A DNA stretch of 64,000 nt from Streptomyces himastatinicus ATCC 53653 (GTDB lineage: Bacteria > Actinomycetota > Actinomycetes > Streptomycetales > Streptomycetaceae), in assembly GCF_000158915.1 (NCBI RefSeq), contig NZ_GG657754.1, positions 4,673,779 through 4,737,778 of the forward strand. Reading direction: 5' to 3'. Positions 10,932 to 19,269 of the stretch are shown one piece after another. Each line of letters begins with the position of its first letter. Position 1 is the stretch's first letter. The notes below the pieces were generated by a model that saw only the letters and a list, made by a program, of their open reading frames with translations, was not told where the DNA came from and ran no database searches. Both the position numbers and the translations under genes were made by a program.

Positions 10932-12307
10932 GCGGTCACCCCCAGAGTGGTGCGCGGCTCGTCGGCCCAGACGGTGGACTTGGCCGGGTCGAAGGGACAG
11001 CCTCCGCCGGTGATGTGCTGCTCGTACTCCGCGCGGAAGTACTTGAGCGAGGAGAAGATGGGGCTGGCGGCGCCGTCGCCCAGCGCGCAGAACGACTTGC
11101 CGTTGATGTTGTCGGCGATATCGGCCAGCTTGTCGAGGTCGGCCATGCGCCCCTTGCCGGCCTCCACGTCGCGCAGCAGCTGCACCAGCCAGTACGTGCC
11201 CTCGCGGCAGGGTGTGCACTTGCCGCAGGACTCATGCGCGTAGAACTCGGTCCAGCGGGTCACCGCCCGCACCACGCAGGTGGTCTCGTCGAAGCACTGG
11301 AGCGCCTTGGTGCCCAGCATCGACCCGGCCGCGCCCACGCCCTCGTAGTCCAGCGGGACGTCGAGGTGCTCCTCGGTGAGCAGCGGGGTGGACGAGCCGC
11401 CGGGCGTCCAGAACTTCAGCCGGTGGCCGGGGCGCATGCCGCCGCTCATGTCGAGCAGCTGGCGCAGGGTGATGCCGAGCGGCCCCTCGAACTGGCCGGG
11501 GTTGGCCACATGGCCCGAGAGCGAGTAGAGCGTGAAGCCCGGGGACTTCTCGCTGCCCATCGAACGGAACCATTCCTTGCCCTTGTTCAGGATCGAGGGA
11601 ACCGAGGCGATGGATTCGACGTTGTTCACCACAGTGGGGCACGCGTACAGACCGGCGACCGCGGGGAAAGGAGGCCGCAGCCGGGGCTGGCCGCGGCGGC
11701 CCTCCAGCGAGTCCAGCAGCGCGGTCTCCTCACCGCAGATGTACGCGCCCGCGCCCGCGTGCACCGTGATGTCGAGACCGGGAAGTCCGTCCACCCCGAG
11801 CTTCTCCCTGCGCCGCTCGGCCGTGCCCAGGTAGCCCGCCTCGTACGCCTCGCGCACGGCCTCGTGCAGGCGGCGCAGCACCGGCACGGTCTCACCGCGC
11901 AGGTAGATGAAGGCGTGTTCGGAGCGGATGGCGTGACAGGCGATGACCATGCCCTCGATGAGGGCGTGCGGGTTGGCGTAGAGAAGGGGGATGTCCTTGC
12001 AGGTGCCGGGTTCCGACTCGTCGGCGTTGACAACGAGATAGTGCGGCTTGCCGTCGCCCTGCGGAATGAACTGCCACTTCATTCCGGTGGGGAAGCCCGC
12101 ACCGCCGCGGCCGCGCAGTCCGGCGTCCTTCACCAGCGCGATCACGGCATCGGGGTCCATGGCGAGCGCCTTGGCGCTGCCCTGGTAGCCCTCGTGCCGC
12201 AGATAGGCGCGCAGCGTCCAGGAGTTCGCCTCGTCCCAGTGCGCGGAGAGCACGGGTGCCAGCAGCTTCTCGGGGCTGTGCTCGGATCGCTCGGTCGTCA
12301 CGGTCAT
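10928..12307 (-). CDS. nuoF: NADH-quinone oxidoreductase subunit F (NADH/FMN subunit)
   Basis: 459-residue subunit that binds NADH and FMN and carries cluster N3. The glycine-rich FMN/NADH loop [10 protein letters not shown] is at residues 66-75. [19 protein letters not shown] and the cluster motif [14 protein letters not shown] are also present. The start at 12307 ([14 protein letters not shown]) replaces a longer open frame that reads out-of-frame nuoE. Its first base is the last base of the nuoE TGA. The N terminus resembles that of NuoG (MTVTT), probably by chance. Confidence 0.97.
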   Translation of the reverse strand: MTVTTERSEHSPEKLLAPVLSAHWDEANSWTLRAYLRHEGYQGSAKALAMDPDAVIALVKDAGLRGRGGAGFPTGMKWQFIPQGDGKPHYLVVNADESEPGTCKDIPLLYANPHALIEGMVIACHAIRSEHAFIYLRGETVPVLRRLHEAVREAYEAGYLGTAERRREKLGVDGLPGLDITVHAGAGAYICGEETALLDSLEGRRGQPRLRPPFPAVAGLYACPTVVNNVESIASVPSILNKGKEWFRSMGSEKSPGFTLYSLSGHVANPGQFEGPLGITLRQLLDMSGGMRPGHRLKFWTPGGSSTPLLTEEHLDVPLDYEGVGAAGSMLGTKALQCFDETTCVVRAVTRWTEFYAHESCGKCTPCREGTYWLVQLLRDVEAGKGRMADLDKLADIADNINGKSFCALGDGAASPIFSSLKYFRAEYEQHITGGGCPFDPAKSTVWADEPRTTLGVTA

Positions 12308-13137
12308 CACTCCCCCTCCTCGGCGACCGGACCTGCCGGGTGGTGCGGATCGGAGGCCGAGGTCCGCTGCGGCGCGTCGTGCGAACTGGGATGCGTCGGC
12401 GGCGCCTCGTCCTGCGGGGCTCCCCCGTGCCGCGGCGAGACGACCCGGCCGGGCGCGTCCTCCCCCTTGGCCAGCCGCAGCCCGGTGAGCGAGGCGGGAC
12501 CGGCGGAGCCACCGGCCTCGACGGATCCGGGGCGCGGGTCGGGGAAACCGGCGAGGATGCGCGCGGTCTCCTTGAACGTGCACAGCGGCGCGCCGCGGGT
12601 CGGGGTGACAGTGCGGCCCGCCCGGAGGTCGTCGACCAGCTGCTTGGCGGAGCCGACGGTCTGGTTGTCGAAGAACTCCCAGTTGACCATCACCACGGGC
12701 GCGAAGTCGCAGGCCGCGTTGCACTCGATGTGCTCCAGGGTGACCTTGCCGTCCTCGGTGGTCTCCCCGTTGCCCAGCTCCAGATGGCTCTGGAGCTCCT
12801 CGAAGATCGCGTCCCCGCCCATCACCGCGCACAGGGTGTTGGTGCACACCCCGACCTGGTAGTCGCCCGAGGCCTTGCGCCGGTACATGGTGTAGAAGGT
12901 GGCGACCGCGGTGACCTCGGCGGTGGTCAGGTCCAGCACCTCGGCGCAGAACCGGATGCCGGTACGGGTGACATGGCCCTCCTCGGACTGCACCAGGTGC
13001 AGCAGCGGCAGCAGGGCGCTGCGGCTGTCCGGGTAGCGGGCGATCACCTCCGCGGCGTCCGCCTCCAGCCGGGACCGCACCTCGGCCGGGTAGTCGGGGG
13101 CCGGCAGCTGCGGCATCCCCAGAGTCACATCAGTCAC
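12307..13137 (-). CDS. nuoE: NADH-quinone oxidoreductase subunit E
   Basis: 276-residue thioredoxin-fold 2Fe-2S subunit (cluster N1a). Cluster ligands C98, C103, C139 and C143 lie in VGVCTNTLC and [12 protein letters not shown]. The conserved core ends near residue 205. The remaining 70 residues are a Pro/Ala/Gly-rich extension with no recognisable domain. The GTG start overlaps the nuoD stop as GTGA (13134-13137); the long open frame above it is out-of-frame nuoD. Confidence 0.95.
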   Translation of the reverse strand: MTDVTLGMPQLPAPDYPAEVRSRLEADAAEVIARYPDSRSALLPLLHLVQSEEGHVTRTGIRFCAEVLDLTTAEVTAVATFYTMYRRKASGDYQVGVCTNTLCAVMGGDAIFEELQSHLELGNGETTEDGKVTLEHIECNAACDFAPVVMVNWEFFDNQTVGSAKQLVDDLRAGRTVTPTRGAPLCTFKETARILAGFPDPRPGSVEAGGSAGPASLTGLRLAKGEDAPGRVVSPRHGGAPQDEAPPTHPSSHDAPQRTSASDPHHPAGPVAEEGE

Positions 13138-14477
13138 CGGTCGACACCTCCCATCACGGGGTCGATGGACGCGACGGCGACGATCACGTCGGCGACCTGG
13201 CCGCCCTCGCACATGGCCGCCACGGCCTGGAGATTGGTGAACGACGGATCGCGGAAGTGGACGCGGTACGGGCGGGTGCCTCCGTCGCTGGCCATGTGCA
13301 CGCCCAGTTCGCCCTTGGGCGACTCGACGGCCACGTACGTCTGTCCGGGCGGGACCCGGAATCCCTCGGTCACCAGCTTGAAGTGGTGGATCAGGGCCTC
13401 CATCGAGGTGCCCATGATGTTCTTGATGTGGTCGAGGGAGTTGCCCAGTCCGTCCGCCCCGAGCGCGAGCTGCGCGGGCCAGGCGATCTTCTTGTCCGCG
13501 ACCATCACCGGCCCGGGCTCCAGCCGGTCCAGGCACTGTTCGACGATCCGCAGCGACTGGCGCATCTCCTCCAGCCGGATCAGGAAGCGGCCGTACGCGT
13601 CGCAGGTGTCGGCGGTCGGCACCTCGAAGTCGTACGTCTCGTAGCCGCAGTACGGCTGGGCCTTGCGCAGATCGTGCGGCAGCCCGGTGGAGCGCAGTAT
13701 CGGGCCGGTCACGCCGAGCGCCATGCAGCCCGCGAGGTCGAGGTAGCCGACGTCCTGGAGGCGGGCCTTGAAGATCGGGTTCCCGGTCGCGAGCTTGTCG
13801 TACTCGACCAGGTTCTTGCGCATCGTCTTCAGGAACGCGCGGATCTGGTCGACGGCGCCGGGCGGCAGATCCTGGGCGAGGCCGCCGGGCCGGATGTACG
13901 CGTGGTTCATCCGCAGGCCGGTGATCAGCTCGTAGAGGTCCAGGACCAGTTCGCGGTCGCGGAAGCCGTAGATCATGACGGTGGTCGCGCCCAGCTCCAT
14001 GCCGCCGGTGGCGATGCACACCAGATGGGAGGAGATCCGGTTCAGCTCCATCATCAGCACCCGGATGATGGTGGCGCGGTCCGGGATCTGGTCCTCGATG
14101 CCGAGCAGCTTCTCGACGCCCAGGCAGTACGCCGCCTCGTTGGAGAAGGGCGTCAGGTAGTCCATGCGCGTCACGAACGTGGTGCCCTGCGTCCAGTTCC
14201 GGAATTCGAGGTTCTTCTCGATCCCGGTGTGCAGATAACCGATTCCGCAGCGCGCCTCGGTGACCGTCTCGCCGTCGATCTCCAGGATCAGCCGGAGCAC
14301 CCCGTGGGTGGAGGGGTGCTGCGGACCCATGTTGACGATGATCCGCTCGTCGTCGGCCTTCGCCGCGGCGGCCACGACCTCGTCCCAGTCGCCGCCGGTG
14401 ACGGTGTAGACGGTGCCCTCGGTGGTCTCGCGCGCGGAGGCGGAGGCGGCGGAGGGGTTCGCGTGGGTGGCAGACAT
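13134..14477 (-). CDS. nuoD: NADH-quinone oxidoreductase subunit D
   Basis: 447-residue 49-kDa-type subunit that, with NuoB, forms the quinone-binding site. [15 protein letters not shown] begins at residue 49 and supplies the quinone-site His loop. [16 protein letters not shown] and the C-terminal DPVMGGVDR are also family signatures. An Ala/Ser-rich N-terminal stretch of about 40 residues precedes the fold. The ATG shares one base with the nuoC stop. Confidence 0.97.
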   Translation of the reverse strand: MSATHANPSAASASARETTEGTVYTVTGGDWDEVVAAAAKADDERIIVNMGPQHPSTHGVLRLILEIDGETVTEARCGIGYLHTGIEKNLEFRNWTQGTTFVTRMDYLTPFSNEAAYCLGVEKLLGIEDQIPDRATIIRVLMMELNRISSHLVCIATGGMELGATTVMIYGFRDRELVLDLYELITGLRMNHAYIRPGGLAQDLPPGAVDQIRAFLKTMRKNLVEYDKLATGNPIFKARLQDVGYLDLAGCMALGVTGPILRSTGLPHDLRKAQPYCGYETYDFEVPTADTCDAYGRFLIRLEEMRQSLRIVEQCLDRLEPGPVMVADKKIAWPAQLALGADGLGNSLDHIKNIMGTSMEALIHHFKLVTEGFRVPPGQTYVAVESPKGELGVHMASDGGTRPYRVHFRDPSFTNLQAVAAMCEGGQVADVIVAVASIDPVMGGVDR

Positions 14478-15214
14478 CAGCTGTACGACCTCCGCTGGTC
14501 CGGAGCCGGGATCTGGGCGCCCTTGTACTCGACGGGGATGCCGCCGAGGGGGTAGTCCTTGCGCTGCGGGAAGCCCTGCCAGTCGTCCGGCATCATGATC
14601 CGCGTGAGCGCGGGGTGACCGTCGAAGACGATGCCGAAGAAGTCGTAGGTCTCCCGCTCGTGCCAGTCGTTGGTCGGATAGACGTCGACGATCGACGGGA
14701 TGTGCGGATCGCTGTCCGGGGCGCTCACCTCCAGCCGGATCACCCGGTTATGGGTGATCGACCGCAGGTGGTAGACGGCGTGCAGCTCACGGCCCTTGTC
14801 GCCGGGGAAGTGGACGCCGCTGACGCCCGTGCACAGCTCGAAGCGGAGCGCCGGGTCGTCGCGCAGGGTCCGGGCGACCCGCGGCAGGTGCTCGCGGGCG
14901 ATGTGGAAGGTCAGCTCGTCGCGGTCCACGACGGTCTTCTCGATCGCGTTGTCCGGGAGCAGCGACTGTTCCTCCAGCGCGCCCTCCAGCTCGTCGGCGA
15001 CCTCGTCGAACCAGCCCCCGTACGGGCGGTTGGCCTGCCCTGGCAGCCGTACGGGGCGCACCAGACCGCCGTAGCCGGTGGTGTCGCCGCCGTTGTTCGC
15101 GCCGAACATGCCGCGCTGGACGCGGATGGCCTCGCCCTGGTCACCGCGGCGGCCGGGGAGGTTCTCGGCGTTGAGGTCCTTCTCGGGATTGACCCCGTTA
15201 CCGTTCGCTGTCAC
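14477..15214 (-). CDS. nuoC: NADH-quinone oxidoreductase subunit C
   Basis: 245-residue 30-kDa-type peripheral subunit. The signature [20 protein letters not shown] is visible near residues 185-205, followed by [16 protein letters not shown]. The N-terminal 70 residues are a charged actinobacterial extension. It is a separate gene from nuoD, unlike the fused enterobacterial nuoCD. The ATG overlaps the nuoB stop by 4 bases. Confidence 0.96.
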   Translation of the reverse strand: MTANGNGVNPEKDLNAENLPGRRGDQGEAIRVQRGMFGANNGGDTTGYGGLVRPVRLPGQANRPYGGWFDEVADELEGALEEQSLLPDNAIEKTVVDRDELTFHIAREHLPRVARTLRDDPALRFELCTGVSGVHFPGDKGRELHAVYHLRSITHNRVIRLEVSAPDSDPHIPSIVDVYPTNDWHERETYDFFGIVFDGHPALTRIMMPDDWQGFPQRKDYPLGGIPVEYKGAQIPAPDQRRSYS

Positions 15215-15765
15215 CTCAGCAGCCCCTTCATCTCGATCGTCGGGAGCGCCTTCATCGCCGCTTCCTCCGCCTCACGGGCCGCACGCTCGCGGTTCACGCC
15301 GAGCTTCTCCTCGCGGATCTTCTCGTGCAGTTTGAGAATCGCGTCCATGAGCATCTCGGGGCGCGGCGGACAGCCGGGCAGATAGATGTCGACGGGCACG
15401 ATGTGGTCGACGCCCTGCACGATCGCGTAGTTGTTGAACATGCCGCCGGTGGAGGCGCACACGCCCATCGAGATGACCCACTTCGGGTTCGGCATCTGGT
15501 CGTAGACCTGGCGCAGCACCGGGGCCATCTTCTGGCTGACCCGCCCCGCGACGATCATCAGATCGGCCTGCCGGGGCGAGCCGCGGAAGACCTCCATGCC
15601 GAAGCGGGCGAGGTCGTAGCGCCCGGCACCCGTCGTCATCATCTCGATGGCGCAGCAGGCCAGGCCGAAGGTGGCCGGGAAGACGGAGGACTTACGGGCC
15701 AGCCCGGCGGCCTGTTCGACGGTGGTCAGCAGGAACCCGCTCGGAAGTTTCTCTTCGATACCCAT
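15211..15765 (-). CDS. nuoB: NADH-quinone oxidoreductase subunit B
   Basis: 184-residue subunit carrying cluster N2, the last cluster before quinone. Ligands C37 and C38 (tandem pair in [11 protein letters not shown]), C103 (MGVCASTGG) and C132 ([10 protein letters not shown]) are all present. [13 protein letters not shown] is also diagnostic. It lies 32 bases downstream of nuoA, the only gap in the first five genes of the operon. Confidence 0.97.
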   Translation of the reverse strand: MGIEEKLPSGFLLTTVEQAAGLARKSSVFPATFGLACCAIEMMTTGAGRYDLARFGMEVFRGSPRQADLMIVAGRVSQKMAPVLRQVYDQMPNPKWVISMGVCASTGGMFNNYAIVQGVDHIVPVDIYLPGCPPRPEMLMDAILKLHEKIREEKLGVNRERAAREAEEAAMKALPTIEMKGLLR

Positions 15766-15797
15766 GCGCTGTTTCCCCTATCTCCTCTTGAGCCCCT

Positions 15798-16157
15798 TTA
15801 GTCCCACTCCAGGCCGCCGCGACGCCAGACGTACCCATAGGCGACGAAGACGGTGAGCACGAAGAGCAGCATCTCCACGAGCCCGAACAGCCCCAGGGCG
15901 TCGAAGGTGACGGCCCAGGGGTAGAGGAAGACGATCTCGATGTCGAAGACGATGAAGAGCATCGCCGTCAGGTAGTACTTGATGGGGAAGCGCCCACCGC
16001 CGGCCGGATGCGGAGTCGGCTCGATGCCGCACTCATAGGCCTCGAGCTTGGCCCGGTTGTAGCGCTTGGGGCCGATGATCGCGGCCATGACCACCGAGAA
16101 GATCGCAAAACCTGCCCCGAGTGCTCCCAGTACGAGGATGGGCGCGTATGCGTTCAC
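15798..16157 (-). CDS. nuoA: NADH-quinone oxidoreductase subunit A
   Basis: 119-residue, three-helix membrane subunit and first gene of the operon. KLEAYECGIEPTPHPAG (the conserved Cys-containing loop) and FPIKYYLTAMLFIVFDIEIVFLYPWAV are diagnostic. The start is GTG at 16157, with a GGGAG-type ribosome site about 9 bases upstream. The candidate Rex operator and a possible -10 box lie upstream at 16236-16274. Confidence 0.97.
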   Translation of the reverse strand: MNAYAPILVLGALGAGFAIFSVVMAAIIGPKRYNRAKLEAYECGIEPTPHPAGGGRFPIKYYLTAMLFIVFDIEIVFLYPWAVTFDALGLFGLVEMLLFVLTVFVAYGYVWRRGGLEWD

Positions 16158-16235
16158 CGTCCTCGCTCCCTTCAGTCGACGATGACTGGCTGGCGGACCG
16201 TACGGACGTGCCCCCGCCCCACGAAGATCGCGTTC

Positions 16236-16253
16236 ATGTGAGGCAGTTCACAA
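16236..16253 (-). promoter_or_regulatory. Candidate Rex (NADH/NAD+ sensor) operator upstream of nuoA
   Basis: On the minus strand the site reads TTGTGAACTGCCTCACAT. The Rex operator described in Streptomyces is TTGTGAA-N4-TTCACAA; this site matches 12 of its 14 fixed positions, with both core half-sites TGTGA and TCACA intact. It lies about 80 bp upstream of the nuoA GTG. Rex is known to control respiratory genes, including nuo, in S. coelicolor. The same core also fits a generic CRP consensus (TGTGA-N6-TCACA), which is the main alternative. Confidence 0.7.
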
Positions 16254-16268
16254 GCCCGTTTCGCCTGC

Positions 16269-16274
16269 ATCTTA
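16269..16274 (-). promoter_or_regulatory. Possible -10 box for the nuo operon
   Basis: TAAGAT on the minus strand would place the transcript start near 16262, just upstream of the Rex-like operator, so a bound repressor could block the polymerase. No convincing -35 is seen at the normal distance, so this is weak. Confidence 0.3.
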
Positions 16275-16287
16275 TGCCCGTCGGTCT

Positions 16288-16301
16288 GTGATCTGCGACA
16301 C
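16288..16301. promoter_or_regulatory. Possible Crp-type half-site pair
   Basis: GTG-ATCTGC-GACAC fits the pattern GTG-N6-GNCAC that I recall as the Streptomyces Crp motif. Only seven bases are fixed, so several matches are expected by chance in 64 kb. It is listed because it lies 35 bp upstream of the Rex-like site in the nuo control region. Confidence 0.2.
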
Positions 16302-16860
16302 GGGGTACGCCAACGTCTTTGTGATCTCCACCACCTGACGAAGGATCATGAAGTCGGATGAGCGGTGATCTTGTACGTGAAGCATCCATTCGGTCACGAG
16401 AGGTGACATTCGAGGACGTCATCACAGGTGAGCGCGGTGCGCCCCTACCAAGACATGGTACATACATGCAAATTTGAGACGGGCACCGTCAGCTGATATT
16501 GGCCCCCCATCCTCATGGGTGACCCGCACTCGACCCACCCACGACCTCTCACTCGACCCCGGTCCGAGCCGCGGTCCGGCACCCCTGGATCGCCGCTTCG
16601 CGCGTCCGTTCACGAGCATCACAAATAGGACACGGGGGAGTGAGGTATCCCACCCCGGAAGTAGTTGTGGATCTCGATTTGAAGGGAACCATTGGTATGC
16701 GGGCCGCATCGGTGATAGGCCGCCCGCCGTTACCGCGCGACGCCAAATGCCATGCGTACGCACATGATCGAGGAATTCGGACATGGCACCGACGCCCGCG
16801 ATGAAGATCATTTAGCCCGGATTCGGGGCGTGTACGCGTCAAATGTGGTGCAGCCCACTT
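16302..16860. other. Intergenic region between nuoA and the NlpC/P60 gene, no gene seen
   Basis: About 560 bp without a convincing coding region. Open frames here (for example 16474-16767) lack the third-position G/C bias and ribosome sites of the neighbours. An A/T-rich patch at 16450-16490 (around CATGGTACATACATG) stands out in base composition and could be a promoter in either direction. No c-di-AMP riboswitch signature, often found before Streptomyces cell-wall hydrolase genes, was found. Confidence 0.6.
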
Positions 16861-16890
16861 TTGTTGATCCGGGCCTTTGGGCCCTGGTAC
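16861..16890 (+). promoter_or_regulatory. Candidate promoter for a leaderless NlpC/P60 transcript
   Basis: TTGTTG (16861-16866) and TGGTAC (16885-16890) are separated by 18 bases. The expected start of transcription falls within a few bases of the ATG at 16901. No ribosome-binding sequence is present before that ATG, which fits leaderless translation. Pattern match only. Confidence 0.35.
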
Positions 16891-16900
16891 CCAGTGACCT

Positions 16901-17701
16901 ATGTCCCCGATCGCACACATACCCAGCCACCGGAAGCCCCGCCGTGCCGCGGCTCCCACGCGTGCACTCCGCGCAGGGGTGACCGGTGGCTTCCTCACCC
17001 TCGCGGTGGCCGGCGCTGCCCTGCCCGCCTCCGCCGCCGAGCCCGCCGCCCCCGAGGCGACGCTCGAAATGCCGACCGTCAGCGAATCGCTGGCGAGCAC
17101 GGCCGCCCAGACCGCTGACGCCACCGAGCAGGCGGCTTCCGGTTATGAGCTCCAGGCCCAGCAGGACCAGGCCGCCGCCCAGGCCAAGACCGCCGCCAAG
17201 AAGGCCAAGGCGGTCGCCGACAAGAAGGAGCGCGAGGCCGAGGCCCGCCGCGCCGCCGCGAAGAAGGCCGCCGAGGCCCGGGCCGAGAAGGCGTCCCGCT
17301 CCGCCGAGCGCGCCACCCTCTCCACCACCTCGGTCTCCAACGCCACCGGCAACGCCGCCTCGGTGATCAGCTTCCTCAAGGCACAGCTCGGCAAGGCGTA
17401 TGTGCTGGGATCCAGCGGGCCGTCCTCCTACGACTGCTCCAGCCTGACCCAGGCCGCGTTCAAGCAGGTCGGCATCGACCTGCCGCGGGTCTCGCAGGAC
17501 CAGTCCACCGTCGGCACCCAGGTGTCGCTGGACAACCTCCAGGCGGGCGACCTGCTCTACTGGGGCAGCTCCGGCAGCGCGTACCACGTCGGCGTCTACA
17601 TCGGCGACGGCAAGTTCATCGGCGCCCAGAACCCGAGCACGGGCATCGTCGAGCGTCCGCTGGACTACGACCAGCCGACCGGGGCCGTGCGCGTCCTCTG
17701 A
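16901..17701 (+). CDS. Secreted NlpC/P60-family (C40) cell-wall hydrolase
   Basis: 266-residue exported cysteine peptidase expected to cut peptidoglycan peptide stems. Residues 1-45 form a long signal peptide (HRKPRR basic patch, hydrophobic core, AxA-like cleavage near residue 45). Residues 82-135 are an Ala/Lys/Glu-rich coiled coil, and 150-266 are the NlpC/P60 domain. Catalytic Cys179 lies in SSYDCSSLTQAAF and His229 in AYHVGVYIGDG. The usual third polar residue would fall near AQNPS. No ribosome site precedes the ATG. It is divergent from nuo. Family assignment is firm; substrate is inferred. Confidence 0.9.
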   Translation: MSPIAHIPSHRKPRRAAAPTRALRAGVTGGFLTLAVAGAALPASAAEPAAPEATLEMPTVSESLASTAAQTADATEQAASGYELQAQQDQAAAQAKTAAKKAKAVADKKEREAEARRAAAKKAAEARAEKASRSAERATLSTTSVSNATGNAASVISFLKAQLGKAYVLGSSGPSSYDCSSLTQAAFKQVGIDLPRVSQDQSTVGTQVSLDNLQAGDLLYWGSSGSAYHVGVYIGDGKFIGAQNPSTGIVERPLDYDQPTGAVRVL

Positions 17702-17742
17702 ACCACCTGAGCCGTCTGAACCACCTGAGCCGTCTGAGCCGT
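17698..17742 (+). repeat. 18-bp tandem repeat over the NlpC/P60 stop codon
   Basis: Two exact copies of CTGAACCACCTGAGCCGT (17698-17715, 17716-17733) are followed by a half copy. The first copy contains the stop codon. It looks like local slippage duplication. Confidence 0.85.
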
Positions 17743-17776
17743 CTCAGGGGCTGATTCAGGCTGTTTTCGGCCATGG

Positions 17777-17813
17777 GGCCGCCGTTCCTGCCGCTCATTG
17801 CGGAACGGCGGCC
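17777..17813. terminator. Bidirectional terminator hairpin
   Basis: A perfect 12-bp stem (GGCCGCCGTTCC with its complement) and a 13-base loop lie between the convergent NlpC/P60 and CBS genes. No strong T-tract follows on either side. Confidence 0.7.
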
Positions 17814-17823
17814 TCACGCCTGT

Positions 17824-18243
17824 CTACGTGGCGTAGACCTTCTCCACGAACTCGCCGATCTGCTGCTCGGAGAGGTGCCGGGCCAGGTCCGCCTCGCTGA
17901 TCATGCCGACCAGGCGCTTGTTCTTGTCGATCACCGGCAGCCTGCGGATCCGGTGATCCTCCATCTCCCGCAGCACCTCCGAGACGTCGGCGTCCGAGCT
18001 GATCCAGCGCGGCGTGCCCTTGGCGAGGTCCCCCGCCGTCATCCGGGACGGATCACGGCCCTGGGCCACACACCCGACGACGATGTCGCGGTCGGTGAGA
18101 ATGCCGCACAGCCGCTCCTGACTGTCGCTGATGGGCAGGGCACCCACGTCCAGATCGCGCATCAACTGCGCGGCGCGTTCCAGGTTCTCCGTCGCCGGAA
18201 TCCACTGCGCGCCCGGGTGCATGATGTCTGCGGCCTTCGTCAT
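17824..18243 (-). CDS. CBS-domain-pair protein
   Basis: 139-residue cytoplasmic protein made almost only of two CBS domains (about 8-60 and 75-130), with the repeated pattern of hydrophobic strand then VGALPISD / IRRLPVIDKNKRLVGMISEADL. Such modules bind adenine nucleotides and act as energy or redox sensors or regulate partner proteins. No fused enzymatic or DNA-binding domain is present, so the partner is unknown. Its ATG follows a strong GGAGGT site by 5 bases. It is monocistronic and convergent with the NlpC/P60 gene. Confidence 0.9.
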   Translation of the reverse strand: MTKAADIMHPGAQWIPATENLERAAQLMRDLDVGALPISDSQERLCGILTDRDIVVGCVAQGRDPSRMTAGDLAKGTPRWISSDADVSEVLREMEDHRIRRLPVIDKNKRLVGMISEADLARHLSEQQIGEFVEKVYAT

Positions 18244-18448
18244 GGTGTACCTCCTGAAGGCCCACCGGCGCCGAGAACCGGCCCGTGGGCCCGATCGATC
18301 CGGCGTCGCCGCGGCGTACGCGCGCGGCGCCCCCTCCCTTCCATGTCACCACCGCCGGCGGGCCCGCGCGACCGCCCGGTGCCAGACTGAGAACTGTCGT
18401 CAGAGCACCACATGAGCCCCTTGCGCACGATCGCTGAAGGAGCAGCCA

Positions 18449-19231
18449 ATGCTCACCACCGATTTCGTCCCCGGCGCACCGAACTGGCTGGATCTCGGCG
18501 CACCCGACACCGAGGCGGCCCGGGTCTTCTACGGCGGACTGCTGGGCTGGACCTTCGAGTCGGCCGGTCCCGAAGCGGGCGGATACGGCTTCTTCACCCA
18601 CGGCCGCAAGACCGTCGCCGCCCTCGGCCCGCTCACCGACGCCGGGTCCCGGTCCGCCTGGACCCCGTACTTCCACACGCCCGACGCCGACGCCACCGCG
18701 CGCTCCGTCCTCCAGGCGGGCGGCCAGGTGCGCGCCGTGCCGTTCGACGTCTTCGACGAGGGGCGGATGGGGCAGTTCACCGACCCCGGCGGCGCCCGGT
18801 TCGCGGTCTGGCAGCCCGGCAAGACGGCCGGCCTGGAGGCGGTCACCGAACCCGGCTCGCTGTGCTGGACCGAGCTGCACTCCCCCGACCCCGCCGAGGC
18901 CCGCGGCTTCTACCGCACCGTCTTCGGCTGGGAGACCGAGGAGATGTCGTTCCCGGGCGGGACGTACACCGTCCTGTCCACCGCGGGCGGCGGCAAGGAC
19001 GACACCTTCGGCGGCGTCGCCCAGCTCCAGGAGGGGCATTCGACGCCGCCGCAGTGGCTGCCGTACTTCGAGGTGGCGGACTGCGACCGGGTCGTCGCGA
19101 AGGGTCAGGAGCTGGGCGGGTCCGTGCTGATGCCCGCCATGACGTCGGAGGGCATCGGGCGGATGGCATGGCTGACGGACGTGGCCGGGGCCCCGTTCGG
19201 CGTGATCACCAGCGCGAGCCCCGACGCCTGA
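18449..19231 (+). CDS. VOC/glyoxalase-fold protein, two-domain
   Basis: 260-residue protein with two tandem vicinal-oxygen-chelate domains. Each begins with the pattern W-x-[ED]-L-x-[AS]-P-D (NWLDLGAPDTEAARVFY at 12 and CWTELHSPDPAEARGFY at 138) and ends with D-P-x-G-A-x-F or its equivalent. Such proteins include dioxygenases, fosfomycin-type resistance proteins and antibiotic-binding proteins. The strict metal-ligand His residues of glyoxalase I are not obvious, so no substrate is proposed. AAGGAG lies 6 bases before the ATG. Confidence 0.85.
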   Translation: MLTTDFVPGAPNWLDLGAPDTEAARVFYGGLLGWTFESAGPEAGGYGFFTHGRKTVAALGPLTDAGSRSAWTPYFHTPDADATARSVLQAGGQVRAVPFDVFDEGRMGQFTDPGGARFAVWQPGKTAGLEAVTEPGSLCWTELHSPDPAEARGFYRTVFGWETEEMSFPGGTYTVLSTAGGGKDDTFGGVAQLQEGHSTPPQWLPYFEVADCDRVVAKGQELGGSVLMPAMTSEGIGRMAWLTDVAGAPFGVITSASPDA

Positions 19232-19242
19232 CCCGCCTGACC

Positions 19243-19269
19243 CGCCTGACCGCCGTTGAGCGTCAGGCG
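19243..19269. terminator. Hairpin between convergent VOC and reductase genes
   Basis: CGCCTGAC and its exact complement are separated by 11 bases. The left arm is the third copy of a CGCCTGACC triplication just after the VOC stop. The right arm overlaps the end of the reductase gene. Confidence 0.45.

Noticed and set aside
8436..14019. Longer N-terminal extensions for NuoG, NuoF and NuoE
   Set aside because: The extra residues are out-of-frame readings of the preceding gene; ATGA, TGATG and GTGA junctions mark the true starts.
16474..16767. Possible 97-residue gene between nuoA and the NlpC/P60 gene
   Set aside because: No ribosome site, Pro/Arg-rich composition, weak third-position bias and no recognisable domain.
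16480..16900. c-di-AMP (ydaO-type) riboswitch before the NlpC/P60 gene
   Set aside because: Expected conserved blocks were looked for and not found; the leader also appears to be absent.
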